Assembly: GCF_030384665.1 (NCBI RefSeq) | Contig: NC_083674.1 | Coordinates: forward strand, 186,001-250,000 | Origin: Lodderomyces elongisporus | Lineage: Eukaryota; Ascomycota; Pichiomycetes; Serinales; Debaryomycetaceae | Length of the DNA: 64,000 bases | Reading direction: 5' to 3' | Part shown: piece after piece, positions 49,331 to 61,108 of the stretch | Numbering within the stretch: position 1 is the first letter of the stretch | Layout of the letters: each line of letters begins with the position of its first letter | Notes under the pieces: model-generated | The model's database searches: none | What the model was told of the DNA's origin: nothing | The model's input: the letters and a program-made list of their open reading frames with translations, nothing else | Program-made: the position numbers and the translations under genes

Positions 49331-49621
49331 TCAACATGTACACATAGTCGTGCACAATAAACAGATTCCTTCCCCACTTTCATACATGCATTTCTTGTCC
49401 TTCATACATCTCTGGCCCTCGACTTCAACAAATTGCTGCAAAATATAAAAAATTGGCAAATTAGAGAAAGTGAAAGAAAAGAAGAAGAAGAAGATCCAGC
49501 GAGTACCCGAAAAATAAGAAAAAAAAAATATTAAAGAAAAAGAGAGAAAAAAAGAGACAATCAACAATAACAACGATAACAATAGAACGAAACCTTTTCG
49601 CAATCGCATCTCTCTATTCAT
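49331..49621 (-). other. Possible small Cys-rich protein or last exon
   Basis: A 96-codon frame from an ATG. Most of it is Phe/Leu/Ser from T-rich DNA, but the last 35 codons change character: FVEVEGQRCMKDKKCMYESG, then six cysteines overall with spacing C-x5-C-x8-C-x2-C-x3-C-x-C before the stop. Just before this part is TATATTTTGCAG, a plausible 3' splice site, so the Cys-rich part could instead be an exon whose partner I cannot find. It resembles a metal-binding or small secreted peptide in composition only. Confidence 0.25.
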
Positions 49622-49647
49622 ACATTTTTCCGAATATTGTTCCCTTT

Positions 49648-49663
49648 GGGGGGGGGGGGGGGG
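49648..49663. repeat. poly(G) tract, 16 bases
   Basis: G16 followed by a G-rich stretch (GGAGGGGCGGAGGG), intergenic. Confidence 0.96.
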
Positions 49664-50204
49664 TGGAGGGGCGGAGGGATGCGAGGCGCCAACGCGAAGA
49701 GGTTCACTTCTTCACAATTTTTCATTTTTCTCCATCGCAAGTCTTTCATCCGTTGTGGCAACTCGCGCTATTCATTTAGAAACTTTCATTTAAGTACAAA
49801 CACGTGTCTTCCTTTCCCTAGTAAAGATTGTATTTAGTAAAAAGAATAAAACTTTTGTTACATAGCAGGGTACTTCAACTTGAATTAAAAAAAAATAAAA
49901 CAGTTTGCTAATACCAAAAAATATAAAAAAACACCACTTCACTTAGACGGAGTTCAGGGTGAGGAGGCCAAGCATTGCCCCCTCCACTCATCCCCAGATT
50001 CCGTGGTTCTAATATTATAAAAGCAAAAAGACATAATTTGAAAAATGAAAAAAAAAACATGTTTGCGCTGTTGTGTTTTGAACGTTGGCCTCTTATTTTA
50101 ACTTGCTTAGCTTGCTTAGCTTGCTGGACTTGCTCGCGCAGGTGGAGAAAAGGAAGTGGAGAAATGGTAGCTCGTTTCAATTGCTTCTTCCCCCCCAAAA
50201 CCAT

Positions 50205-50240
50205 ATGAATGTATGTATGTATGTATGTATGTATATATAT
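50205..50240. repeat. (ATGT)n then (AT)n repeat
   Basis: Five or six ATGT units pass into TATATATA and a T run, in the COQ8 upstream region. Confidence 0.9.
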
Positions 50241-50686
50241 ATTTTTTTTCTTAACTCACTCACTCATCTTCAGTCTTCTACATGTGCAGGCTGTAGATGA
50301 AATGCATATGAAAAAAAAAATGATAAAAAAAAAACAAGAAAACAATAGACACAAGCCATTTAAACTTGTAGGTAGAAAATAAATAGTTCCATTACCAGCA
50401 CCTTTTCAGACAACTTCTTTTGAAACTTATAAGTACTTGAAAGAATACACCAGGAAACAGATAAGAAAAAACAACGAGTCAACCAAACCAAACCAAACTA
50501 AACCAAATAAGCAACAGACCAAAAACCCTTTTCTTTTTCTTCCTCTTTCTTTCTTTCAACTTCTTTTTCTTTTTTGGTTGTTCAAATTACCTTCGATACT
50601 TGATCTTTCTATTCCCACACCAAAGGTTTACGAAAAAAGCTTTCACAAGTTTCAAACAATAAGAAAAACAACAACAACTTTACACA

Positions 50687-52492
50687 ATGACGCTAAGTAA
50701 AAGATTATACGAACTAGCTGTTATTTCAAATTCTTGTGCAACTATTGCTGAAGGTTCAGTCAAAGTTATCCAACGGGATTTTCGAGATTTCTGCGAGCAA
50801 AACTTTTTTGCAAAAACCATTCGAGATCAATGCGATGACAAGAAACCCATGTGGGAAGAAGCCCATGCTTTATCACGCTCAGCAAGGCTCAACTCATCAA
50901 CCAACTTCAACTCACCAGCATCAACATCAACATCAACATCAGCACCATCACCATTAAGCAGAAACAGCAATTCTTTTGGTAGCCAACAACAGCAACAACA
51001 GCAAAAGAGAGCATATTCTACCAAACCATTTGTGCCAGGACAAGATGACGTAGATCTTGATGATGTCATCCCATCAAATCCAACTGTTCCACCACAATCG
51101 AACTCACAATCACAATTAGCCAACACCATTGAATTGGAGAAACCCAAGCTTCGAGAACACCAAATGCAACAAAGTAATATTCCTAGTTCTCGATTAGCCC
51201 GTATTTTCCACTATGGTTCTCTTGCCGCAGGTATTGGTTTCAATGCTGCCACCGAAGGGATCAAGCAATATGCCTCAGGGAATACTTCGGCAATGTCAAT
51301 GAAGTCCCTATTCTTATCGCCACAGAATATTGAGCGCATGGCCAAGAAGTTTTCCAAAATGAGAGGCGCAGCTTTGAAAATCGGTCAAATGTTGAGTTTC
51401 CAAGATGCCTCTATCTTGCCAAAAGAAATTCAACAAATCTTGTTGCGAGTGCAAAATTCGGCACATTATATGCCACCTGGACAATTGGAAAGAGTTATGG
51501 TTAGGGATCTTGGCCAAAACTGGAGAGAGAGGTTGTTCACTTCATTTGATGATGTACCCATCGCCGCAGCTTCGATTGGACAAGTGCATACTGCGGTAAC
51601 CGAGGACTTGACACCAGTCGTTGTTAAAGTACAATACCCCGGTGTGGCCAACTCTATTGACTCCGACTTGAACAACTTGCTCATGCTACTTACAGCATCT
51701 ACTCTCTTACCAGCAGGTTTGTTTTTGGACAAGACTATTGCCAATGCTCGTGTGGAATTGAAGTGGGAATGCGACTATATTAGAGAAGCACAAAACTTGA
51801 TTAGAATGAGAGAATTTCTTAAAGATGACGAAGCATTTGTCGTTCCACGCGTGTTCCACAACCTCTGTGGCGAGCATGTTTTGACAATGGAAAGAATGAG
51901 GGGTACCGAGATTGTCAAGGGTAATTGGGACCAAGAGACAAAAGACTGGATAGCAACAAATATTATGAGATTATGCCTTTTGGAAATCCGCAAATTCAAG
52001 TTTATGCAAACCGACCCTAACTGGGCCAATTTCCTTTACAATGAAAAATCGCACAAGATTGAGCTTTTGGACTTTGGTGCCGCTCGTGATTTTGGCGATG
52101 ATTTCATTTCCAACTATGTTAAAGTACTTAGGGCAGCTGTCAAGAAAGATGCTAAAAGAGTTGAGAAAATTTCACGCGACTTGGGTTACTTGACAGGCTT
52201 GGAATCACCAGCAATGACAAAAGCACACGTTGATTCCATAATGTGTCTCGGAGAAGCATTTTCTCCAATTGACAATAACGGAGAACCATTCAATTTCAAA
52301 AAACAAACAATCACTGATAGAGTAAGAGGTAATATTGGATTGATGTTGAATGAGAGGTTATCCCCACCACCAGAAGAGACATACTCGTTGCATAGAAAAT
52401 TGAGTGGTGTATTTTTGCTTTGTGCCAGGTTGAATGCCACTGTTCCATGCGAAGATCTCTTTAGAGAAATCATTGGATACGAAGATGATTGA
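50687..52492 (+). CDS. COQ8: COQ8: ADCK/UbiB atypical kinase for coenzyme Q synthesis
   Basis: A 601-residue mitochondrial matrix protein of the UbiB family, needed to assemble the CoQ-synthesis complex. The KxGQ signature is K231-I-G-Q234 in ALKIGQMLSF. The alanine-rich loop that replaces the glycine loop is AAASIGQVH. The ATP-site Lys lies in PVVVKVQYPG, the catalytic-loop equivalent in FKFMQTDPNWANFLY and the metal-binding motif in LLDFGAARDFG. The N-terminal 160 residues hold the import region and a low-complexity insert (ST repeats, a Gln run) ending KRAYSTKPF, which reads like a second leader boundary. S. cerevisiae Coq8 is 501 residues; the insert accounts for the difference. The first ATG, at 50687, is used. 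Confidence 0.95.
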   Translation: MTLSKRLYELAVISNSCATIAEGSVKVIQRDFRDFCEQNFFAKTIRDQCDDKKPMWEEAHALSRSARLNSSTNFNSPASTSTSTSAPSPLSRNSNSFGSQQQQQQQKRAYSTKPFVPGQDDVDLDDVIPSNPTVPPQSNSQSQLANTIELEKPKLREHQMQQSNIPSSRLARIFHYGSLAAGIGFNAATEGIKQYASGNTSAMSMKSLFLSPQNIERMAKKFSKMRGAALKIGQMLSFQDASILPKEIQQILLRVQNSAHYMPPGQLERVMVRDLGQNWRERLFTSFDDVPIAAASIGQVHTAVTEDLTPVVVKVQYPGVANSIDSDLNNLLMLLTASTLLPAGLFLDKTIANARVELKWECDYIREAQNLIRMREFLKDDEAFVVPRVFHNLCGEHVLTMERMRGTEIVKGNWDQETKDWIATNIMRLCLLEIRKFKFMQTDPNWANFLYNEKSHKIELLDFGAARDFGDDFISNYVKVLRAAVKKDAKRVEKISRDLGYLTGLESPAMTKAHVDSIMCLGEAFSPIDNNGEPFNFKKQTITDRVRGNIGLMLNERLSPPPEETYSLHRKLSGVFLLCARLNATVPCEDLFREIIGYEDD

Positions 52493-53117
52493 GTAAGGGA
52501 TGCATAATATTGGAAGTGACGAAGGATAGAGGAAGCTGATATCGTTGAAGATGGGCGAAAACAAGAGGGAGAACTAGTTAAAGATTATGAGGGACGATAA
52601 AGAAGAATGAAAGCACAATAATGAGCGATGTTGATTATATAGATTGTAAATGTATTTAAGTATAGTAGTAATGCAAAATTAATGATATAGAAAATGAGAT
52701 AAAGAAAGAAAAAGAAGAAAAAAAAAAACCAAAAAAAAAAAAAGAAACCAAACTTCATTTTTAACAATTACATTCACCATTGATGTGATACGAATTTCAA
52801 AACCCTTTTACGAATCGATCTGATTTGCTACATTTTCAATAGTGCAAAAAATAGTGAAGTTGTTTGTACGTCCGTTTCTGTTCTTATCATTTCAAATCTT
52901 TTTTATTTTCTAAGCGCCTTTCTTCCACCCCCCATCCCCCACTGAGGTATACAAATTTACATGCATCACAAAATTGGGGGTTTTTTCTCAAAAATTAAAA
53001 CAAAAAATATATAATTCCCATGATTGAAAGTTTATATTGCCGCACGCATCTGTTGCAAACCAACACCCCGAAACCATTGATTGTTTTCTCTGAATCTACC
53101 ATTACTAATCTAATTCA
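52493..53117. other. Spacer COQ8 / BRE4
   Basis: AT-rich, with GA-rich sequence downstream of COQ8, A runs (52690-52750) and a C-rich patch (52928-52940). No gene. Confidence 0.75.
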
Positions 53118-53546
53118 ATGTCTAAAGATAGCCAGGATTATATAAAAGTGTCAGATACATCAGAGCTACATAATTGCGATGACACAAGTTTACCTACTCA
53201 ATCCAACTCTGTTTACAACTCCGAGCCAATGTGCTCAAACCCAATGGCATCATCGTCATCACTGCATTCACCAACATCACCTGGGGAGAATATTCAAAAA
53301 CAACAACTAGATTACAAGATTCGCCTAAACAACTCGGTACCGAGACAATTTGCCAGCAGAAAAAGTACAGTAATTTTAACAAACACAGGTGAGCGGGTCA
53401 AACGAAACTTGTCATTATCGCTACCCCAAGACCAATGTTATGAACAAGAAGGGGTTCGAAGTGGCGCGCTATTGCTGACTCCATCAAGCAATACCAGCTA
53501 TAATAACGGTGAGAATAGAAACGATATTAACGACGATAACTTTTTT

Positions 53547-53603
<57 letters not shown>

Positions 53604-56447
53604 AACAATAACAATAACAATAACAATGGCAGCACCAAGTTTAGGCAACTATGTACAATAATCAAAAACTTTTATTACGATTCTACCAACCAAAGTGTCG
53701 CCAAATGCGCAATTGCATACTTTATAGCATCACTCGGAGTGTTTTACACCCCATTTGACGATCTATTAGGGTCAACTGATTCCAAACACGTTATAGCCAC
53801 AGTTGCAGTTTACTTCCACCCTACGCGTACAAAAGGCTCAATGAATCAAACAATGATATTTGTTGTCATCTCGCTCTTGTACAGTTTTATTGTGTCATTT
53901 GGATGCCGATACATCTCCTCAATTTTCTATACACACGGCAAAGACGATATAAGCCATATCATTGATTTGATAGTGAGCTCAGTTGCGTTGGGTATTATCT
54001 CGTTTATGAAGCAAAAAGTAAATAAGCAAACTTTTAATACGGCATGTTCTGTTGCATGTATTACTATTGTTGCATGCATAATTAAGGAAGGTAGCAAGAA
54101 CGCCGGTGAAGTACCAATTGATAGATTTGAAGGAACTTTTAATGTTGTTGTTTGTGGCTCGATGATTTCATTTCTTTGCTGCTACTTGATCTGGCCAGTA
54201 AGTGCAACAAAACTATTACAGGAGACGTTGAGCCATTCGTATCTGAACTACTCATTGGTGTTATTAACATTAACGAGAAGGTTTGTTGCAGGCGAGCAAT
54301 TAACAAAGAAAGATATGGCATTGGTCGATAGCTTGAGGAAAAATGTTACCCAGTTACAACAATATTTGGAGGAAGCCAAGTTCGAGCTCCGATTATGGGG
54401 CCAAGAGGAAGAATGGAACTATTATCAAGGTTTAGTTGCTACTACAATATCGTTAGCAAGGCATTTGCAGGCATTGAGCTCAGCTACGACTATGCAATGG
54501 AATTTACTAAATGAAAGCGATGCCGATAATGCAAGTTCAACAAGCACGATGCGCAGTTATACTACTGACGATTTTGGTAATTCCTTGACATCTTTAAACC
54601 GTTTGGTTTCAAATTGTCCAACACCAGCAACACATCATCATCAATATCACAATCGTAAAGGGATCGATGAAGAAGTGGATCAAGATCAAGATCAGGATCA
54701 AAGGGAGGGAGCGGCACCTTCATTACAGTTGTTTGATTTATTCATCTACCATCTTGCTCCATCAATCAGATCACTTGTGTACACAATCAGAGATGTGATG
54801 GTTAATGCACCATTCAACCAGTCAGATACGAAATCTTTGGACCCAGAAACATTGAGAACTGCATTGGTGAAAGCTCTTGAGATGTATGAAACCAGACAGG
54901 ATACTGCATTCGAACATATTTACAGCGAGAAACTATTTGAGCACAATACGAGTCATCACTACCAGACTGATCAAGAAGAAGTGGCTGCTTGCTGCGGTAA
55001 CTTTGCAACTCTTCTAAGTCAGTTAGCAACAGAATTACTCAAATCCGTAGATTGTTTTGAAAAGTATGAAAAATCATCCGGAAAAAGAACAAGGTCTTGG
55101 CCATGGTTGCGCTGGAAGCAATACAAATTGAAAAAAGACTACATACAAGATACTAGTCTTCACGCAGCGCTCGATGATTTACGAGAACAATACGGCTTAC
55201 CATTAACGCAACCGCAGTTTCACTCTGCATGGGAAAAATTTAGCTACAAAATCTGGAGTGCAGCCAAGAATTTCAGAAGGACTGATATTCAGTTTGGTAT
55301 TAGAGTTGGGCTTGGGGCTGCAGGAATATCGATGTTTGCATTCATACCAGAAACTCGACAATTTTTTGAAAATTGGAGGTTGGAATGGGCACTAACAGTC
55401 TATTGCATCATGATGAACAAATCCCTTGGTGGCACAACAATGACTGTGAAATGGAGAATATTGGGAACTTTTCTTGGTGCGTTTGCCGCATTTATTATTT
55501 GGCACTTGTTTGATGCCAACGCCTATATACTTGCACCTGCAGGTTTTCTTATTGCCCTTCCTTCATTTTACATCATTTTATTTTGGAAGCTGAATAATGC
55601 TTTTGGGAGATTTATCTTATTGACTTACAATTTGACAATGTTGTATTCATATAGTATGTTGCAAAAGGATTCAGAGGACGATAAGGAAGGAGGTGAGGAG
55701 CCCATTGTTGGTGAGATTGCATTTCATAGATTTGCCGCTGTTTCAATTGGTATTATTTGGGCATTGACCATGGCTACTTGTTTTTTACCCAATAGTGCTC
55801 GCGCACGATTGAAGAATGGGTTATCGGTGCTTTGGTTGAGGTTGGGCGTGATTTGGAATAGTGATCCATTGGAATATGATCCAAGCTCGATGACTTTAGT
55901 TGGTTTCAAAGCTGAGGAAGGGACAAATGATATATTATCTGAATGTGAGACATTACTAAAACAGGCTCCAGTAGAGTTTAGGTTGAAAGGTACTTTTCCT
56001 AGAAAGACGTATTCGAAATTAATTAAAGATTCATCGGCGATCATTGATGCTTTTCAAAATCTTGATCTCTTGATCAAAGTCGACCCAACATTAACCACCA
56101 ACGAAGAATATGTTTTAAAGTACATTGAGGTTGAGAGGAATGAAGTTGAGCAAAGAATCTTTTTGGTGTTTTATATGATTGCCAGTGCAATGAAACTTGG
56201 ATTTTCTTTGCCCAAAAAGTTTGCCTCAATTGATCATGCAAAGGATCGCATGTTGTTCAAGTTGAGCGAGATTCGACAACAGCAACAGGATAATGGGCGC
56301 GGATTCCATTTGAAGAATACGGACTTTATTTTACTTTACTCATATATTTTGGTGGCCTCGAATGTCTCTGCATTATTGGATGATATTTTGGTCGAGATTA
56401 AGGGTTTACTTGGTGAAATTTCAGAAGATAAATTTAGGCTAGTTTGA
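53118..56447 (+). CDS. BRE4: BRE4-like multi-pass membrane protein (aromatic-acid-exporter type, DUF2421)
   Basis: An 1109-residue membrane protein. There are two sets of hydrophobic spans. The first is at about residues 195-375 (KCAIAYFIASLGVFYTPF, MIFVVISLLYSFIVSFG, FNVVVCGSMISFLCCYLIWP); the second is at about 720-900 (FGIRVGLGAAGISMFAF, LEWALTVYCIMMNKSLGG, LAPAGFLIALPSFYIILFW, RFAAVSIGIIWALTMATC). They are joined and followed by large soluble parts. This is the FUSC/ALMT-like fold of yeast Bre4 (brefeldin A sensitivity; about 1125 residues), whose transported substrate is not known. A Asn run of about 30 residues (53547-53628, AAC then AAT codons) and a DQDQDQ repeat (54678-54700) are species-specific decoration. 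It starts at the ATG at 53118 after the sequence CTAATTCA. Confidence 0.85.
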
Positions 56448-56977
56448 GAATTGTTGTAAAGAAAGAATAATTGTATGTAGACAATCCATTTCTAACATCA
56501 ATCTGTAATGCTGAAAAATAGGGAGAAATAGGGAAGAAGAAAAGAGAGACGTAATGTGATACTGAAGCTGGGAAAGGGTTGAAGAAGAACAAGATTAAAG
56601 TGACAAAATGTAGTGGACAGTGAATTGTTGTTCTTCTTATACTGTTTTTTGCGGTTGTAAACTTGAGAGATTCGATCACGTGCAAAGATATGTCGTAAAT
56701 TCCAACAATACTCTATTTTTATATATGTATATATATAAATATATATAAATATACGACACTAGAAAATTCAGACATAACATCAACAACGGGCAAGAGATAT
56801 AATGATCATTTCTAAAAAAACGCCAAATAAAGAGAAGAAAAAAAAAAAATTAAAAGGAAATAAACCCCACGTATAACTAATTACTAATCCAGTGGCCAAA
56901 ATTTTACTACGAGTCACACATTTATATATTCATCTTAAGCAGAACGCTTTTTCTATACAGTTGATTAATTATTAATA
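56448..56977. other. Spacer BRE4 / NAB2
   Basis: Contains one CACGTG at 56676-56681, about 300 bp upstream of NAB2, and TATATAAA repeats (56717-56752). No gene seen. Confidence 0.7.
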
Positions 56978-58579
56978 ATGTCATTTGATCCACAAGGTGA
57001 AGTAGCATCAAGACTTCGAATCGGTCTTTCACAAGAAATACAGAATGTGTATGGGAAGGGGCAAGACGATGCCAACGATATCTCAGACTACCTCATCTAT
57101 TGTATAAGTCAAGGAAAAAACAACGATGAGATTGTGAATGAAGTCAATGAAATAGCAGATACTGCGATCAATATTGAATTTTTGGGCAAGGTGTATAATG
57201 AGATTAATAATATCAGTGAAAGTTTGAAAACAGACCAACAAGAGCAATCACAGGAGCAGCAGGCAGTTCATCAAGAACAGATACAACAACCAGCCCAACA
57301 GCCAGCTCAACAGCCAGCTCAACAACCAGCTCAACAACCAGCTCAACAACCAGCTCAACAACCAGCTCAGCAGCCAGTACATTCAATTCAACCAGTCCAT
57401 GATCAACAACCACAAGAAACACAACAATCACTATTTTCAAGCAAAGATTATATTCTGAATACATCGAAACTAAGCGATGTCACAGATACTGAGGTTACAA
57501 CAACATTCACCAAGCCACCATCAGGACCGAAGCGATTAACTGAGCAAGAAAAGCTTGCACAAAGGAGAAAGAGATTTGGTGTTGAGTCTTCATCTATAAA
57601 CAAGGGTAAACCAACTGGACAAGCATCTTCGTCCTTATCTACGCGATCTTTGGGCTCTGCTTCTATCCCACGTGGTCCAGCCGGAGGAGTTGGTAAAGGT
57701 AAACACAATGATCGAACAAATGGTGTCAAGAGAGCTCCACAAGCATTGGAGCGTTTACAAAACTTTGTACAAAATGGATCAAATGGAAATGGCATTGACA
57801 GTAATAACAATACTAACGGTATCAGCACTTCAAGGTTTGTGCTGCAGCCTCCGAAAGGTAGATGTCCCGATCATCCATACTGCAAGAATAAAGAGTGTAC
57901 AAAAGCGCATCCTACCAGAAACTGTTTTGCATACCCAAACTGTTCGAACCCTCCTGGAACATGTAACTACTTGCACCCAGAGGAAGATAAAGAGTTGATT
58001 GAGAAATTGGCAATTTCAAAGAAGGAATACGAACAACGACAACTTAATTACCTATTGGTGAAACAGGGGTCGTGCAAGTTTGGATCAAGTTGCGCCAAAG
58101 AGAATTGTCCATATGCTCATCCGACCCCTGCTAATCCCAATGCCAAGATCAAGACATTGGATTGGTGTTCGGCAGGTAAGGATTGTGTTGATGAAAGCTG
58201 TGAGAAGTCGCATCCACGTGTACCGAACGCGTCAACCAAGGTGTTGCTTCCACCTGAAGTAATTGCGTTGGAACAGTGCAAATTTGGCATGAGCTGTACC
58301 AATGCAAGGTGTCCAAGAAGACATGCTACCTCATCGGTCCCATGTAGGCTGGGTGCAAACTGTACCAATGTCAGCTGTACGTTTGCCCATCCTATAAATG
58401 AGCCATGTCGATTTGGTGCGCAATGCAATGCGCCATTTTGTCTATTCCAACATCCACCAGAAAGACAAACTCCGTCGTCAAATACATGGTCCAATACTGC
58501 GACCAATGGGAACTCTGTAACAAACCGTCAATTTGCCGTAGCTGATGATCAAGTAATGGAGCAAGTTGTTCAACAATAA
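56978..58579 (+). CDS. NAB2: NAB2: nuclear poly(A)-binding CCCH zinc-finger protein
   Basis: A 533-residue nuclear protein that binds poly(A), limits tail length and couples mRNA 3' processing to export. The N-terminal helical (PWI-like) region is about residues 1-90. A Gln-rich linker has about eight tandem QQPA units (57286-57375, 12-bp CCAGCTCAACAA repeat). The Gly/Arg-containing middle (PRGPAGGVGKGK) is short for an RGG box. Seven C-x5-C-x4-6-C-x3-H fingers follow (first CPDHPYCKNKECTKAH, last CRFGAQCNAPFCLFQH), the same number as in S. cerevisiae Nab2. The C-terminal tail is Asn/Ser/Gln-rich. It starts at the ATG at 56978. The 3' end faces RPS2, with about 320 bp between the stops. Confidence 0.94.
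   Translation: MSFDPQGEVASRLRIGLSQEIQNVYGKGQDDANDISDYLIYCISQGKNNDEIVNEVNEIADTAINIEFLGKVYNEINNISESLKTDQQEQSQEQQAVHQEQIQQPAQQPAQQPAQQPAQQPAQQPAQQPAQQPVHSIQPVHDQQPQETQQSLFSSKDYILNTSKLSDVTDTEVTTTFTKPPSGPKRLTEQEKLAQRRKRFGVESSSINKGKPTGQASSSLSTRSLGSASIPRGPAGGVGKGKHNDRTNGVKRAPQALERLQNFVQNGSNGNGIDSNNNTNGISTSRFVLQPPKGRCPDHPYCKNKECTKAHPTRNCFAYPNCSNPPGTCNYLHPEEDKELIEKLAISKKEYEQRQLNYLLVKQGSCKFGSSCAKENCPYAHPTPANPNAKIKTLDWCSAGKDCVDESCEKSHPRVPNASTKVLLPPEVIALEQCKFGMSCTNARCPRRHATSSVPCRLGANCTNVSCTFAHPINEPCRFGAQCNAPFCLFQHPPERQTPSSNTWSNTATNGNSVTNRQFAVADDQVMEQVVQQ
57286..57375 (+). repeat. 12-bp tandem repeat inside NAB2 (QQPA)n
   Basis: Seven to eight copies of CCAGCTCAACAA, with third-base variation, in frame and coding for Gln-Gln-Pro-Ala. 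Confidence 0.93.
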
Positions 58580-58902
58580 CAGCAGTTAGTTAGTTGGTTA
58601 GTTTTAATAGTTTGTTAAGGTAAGGTATAGTAATGGTGAATACTACAAATTTTTTTTTTCTTCATATACATTTGTTCTTGCTTTCTCTTTAAATTTATCG
58701 TTTGTTTATTCAACTGCAATAACTACAGCAACAGTGTTTCCAGTGATGATGATGAAGATGAAGATAAACGTACTCCTTTCTACAATTTTTTTTATACAAT
58801 TACAAGATACTATTTTATTACGAAAAGACTAATACTTAAATTGTCCTCTTAAAAATATATATACATGTGTATACTTTTTCTTTTTTTTTTGTACTAATGT
58901 AC
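58580..58902. other. Convergent spacer NAB2 / RPS2
   Basis: Contains TTAGTTAGTTGG repeats, GATGATGAAGATGAAGAT near 58748-58765 and T/A runs. Likely terminators of both genes; no gene. Confidence 0.75.
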
Positions 58903-59664
58903 TTAGTATCTCTTTCTACCGGAAGCAGCAGCTTCTTCAGCGTAGACTTCCAATGGAGAAGCAATCAATGGGGTTTCCTTCCACAAGTTAGGAGTCAAGA
59001 AACCGTAGGTGTTACCGATAGCAACGAAAGTAGCTTTCAAAGTGTTTTCGGTAGTTCTGGTAGAACCGGAAGAAGTGGTATAGACATCTTCAACACCAGC
59101 CAATTGCAACAATTTCTTAACGGCTGGGGAAGCAACGATACCTTTACCTCTTGGAGCTGGAATCAATCTAACGGTGACTGAACCACACTTACCGGTAACC
59201 TTACATGGCAAAGAGTGTGGTTGACCCAAGTTGGAACCCCAATAACCTCTTCTGATTGGGATGATTGACAATTTAGCAATGACAATGGCAGCCTTAATAG
59301 CGGAAGCGACTTCCTTAGCGGTCTTGATACCCAAACCAACGTGACCGTTGGAGTCACCAATGACAACAACAGCCTTCATTCTGGTTCTTTGACCGGCTCT
59401 GGTTTGCTTTTGAACTGATCTAATCTTCATAACCTCATCTTTCAATTCTGGCAACAACAAGTCAATGATTTGGAATTCCTTGACTGGCAAAGAGTGCAAG
59501 TAGATTTCTTCAATAGAGGTGATCTTACCGGCCTTTACCAATCTACCCAACTTGGTGACTGGAGTCCATCCTTTTTCTTCACCATCTCTTCTACCTCTTC
59601 TTGGGCCACCTCTTCTTCTTCTTTCACCACCGAATTGTCTCTTTGGTTGTTGAGCGTCAGACAT
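58903..59664 (-). CDS. RPS2: RPS2: small-subunit ribosomal protein uS5
   Basis: A 253-residue ribosomal protein near the mRNA entry site and decoding centre, needed for translational fidelity. The N-terminal Gly/Arg stretch ([17 protein letters not shown]) is a typical arginine-methylation region. The S5 core is clear: [50 protein letters not shown] and the C-terminal [20 protein letters not shown]. The S. cerevisiae protein has 254 residues. Codon bias is extreme, as in RPS21 and TIF1. There is no intron. The promoter is in the following spacer, where a CACGTG lies 246 bp upstream. Confidence 0.97.
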   Translation of the reverse strand: MSDAQQPKRQFGGERRRRGGPRRGRRDGEEKGWTPVTKLGRLVKAGKITSIEEIYLHSLPVKEFQIIDLLLPELKDEVMKIRSVQKQTRAGQRTRMKAVVVIGDSNGHVGLGIKTAKEVASAIKAAIVIAKLSIIPIRRGYWGSNLGQPHSLPCKVTGKCGSVTVRLIPAPRGKGIVASPAVKKLLQLAGVEDVYTTSSGSTRTTENTLKATFVAIGNTYGFLTPNLWKETPLIASPLEVYAEEAAASGRKRY

Positions 59665-59909
59665 AATGATTATATATAGTTACTTGATAAATAGTCGGAA
59701 TGTTACGTGGAAAGCCGGGGTGTTGGTTTTCAATCGACTAGTTGATAATGATGATATCGGATTACAAGTAAAACCAGGAGGGAGAAGGGTAGGTCGTGGG
59801 TTTGTGATTTTAAAGCGTGAACTACCTCTTGATTTGTTATTTTTTTTTTTCAGGAAAGTTGCGAGAAGCGAAAAAGAAGGCGTGGTAAAAGACCTAAAAG
59901 CTGGAGAGG

Positions 59910-59915
59910 CACGTG
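59910..59915. promoter_or_regulatory. Cbf1-type E-box of RPS2
   Basis: CACGTG 246 bp upstream of the RPS2 start. I saw no clear Tbf1 partner such as that in the RPS21 promoter. Confidence 0.5.
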
Positions 59916-60693
59916 ATTAGGATTTTATTTTTTCGTTCTCTTTCTCTCTCTCTCTCTCGCATTCTCTCTCTCTATTTTCATGTTCCATAACATTTGAAGC
60001 GTAAAGACAGTGCATATCTTTTCAATCACACCTTCTACTTTGGATCTTTATATATATATATATAAATAGTTATAAATTTATGCATTACTTTGAGAGAATT
60101 AATGATTGATAAACTCGATAGTGAATTCATATTGTTTAGTAGTATTACTTTTAAAAAGAAGCTACTAAACAGCGAGAATATTGTGTTCATCTTTAGTAGT
60201 GTATGAGTGTATGTTTCTTGTTTGCATTGATATATATTAATCTCTCTTGCCTCGCAGTGTGATATCGATCCTTCTGTCCTTTTTTTGTTATTCAATTTTG
60301 ATTTTAATTAAATTAATTTTTTTGCTCTTCTCTTCCTCGGATATAGGGAAGTACAATTGGAAAATGAGAGAAAAAATATAACGAGTAGTAGTACCAAGTA
60401 GCACCAAGTAGTACCAAGAAGATCGAAGGAATATTGCGGGTGGGTCACGTTGCACAAAGAAAAAAAAGAGAAGAGAAGAGAAGAGAAGAAACTATAGAGC
60501 CAAAAAATATATATAAAAAAAAGATAAAGGGTAAGGGTAACGGTCAGACGATTTTATAGCAAGCCACTTTGTTATTGGGCGTGTAATGTCTCTCTAAAAG
60601 GAAGAATAGGAAGAATAGGAGGAGATGTGTAGGATCCGGGGTTCGGAAAATTCAATTGGTTGAAAGAACAAGACGAAATTTCAAAATAAGAAA

Positions 60694-60707
60694 CCCCCCC
60701 CCCCCCC
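60694..60707. repeat. poly(C) tract, 14 bases
   Basis: C14 followed by a run of A, intergenic. Confidence 0.95.
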
Positions 60708-61108
60708 AAAAAAAAAGAAGGGAACAACAGTTTGCACTTCTCAAGTATTATAGTTTTTCACTATTGATTAATTTTTTACTTTACTTGATGTAGTGCAACA
60801 CTCCATGATAATCGTTTGATATCAATTTCCTACTCTACAGATAGTCAACTCTCTTTAATCAGAAGAGAAAAAACAACAACAAATGGGGCTATATATATAT
60901 ATAAATAGTTTGGATCTCAGGGTCTGAGCACTAATAATTATAATAATAGTAATAGTAATGGTAATAATAATAGTATTAATAATAAAAATAATAATACTGG
61001 TACCATTCCAATTGATTAAAGGAAACAAGGTGGTAATACTTGATTCTTTAAAAATGTGGTTTTCTCGAGCTAGTGTTTCGTAATGCTTAATTTGTGTTGT
61101 GTTGGGGT

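Larger units (their letters stand above)
47595..50686. other. 3.1-kb divergent spacer RHO4 / COQ8, very repeat-rich
   Basis: The longest gene-free stretch in the window. Contents include GTTGTTTTCGGT repeats (47680-47720), an ATT run (48083-48122), ATT/GTT/GTA runs (48555-48607), a GAAA run (48896-48920), a 16-base poly(G) (49648-49663), TAGCTTGCT repeats (50103-50125), an ATGT array (50205-50235) and T/A homopolymers. A minus-strand frame at 49331-49621 with a Cys-rich end is noted separately. I looked for tRNA-like T-arms and splice signals and saw none that convince. COQ8 leader sequence probably begins near 50400. Confidence 0.65.

Noticed and set aside
49908..50208. Frames on both strands upstream of COQ8
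   Set aside because: They derive from TAGCTTGCT repeats and homopolymers; the two strands give equally plausible frames, a sign of chance.
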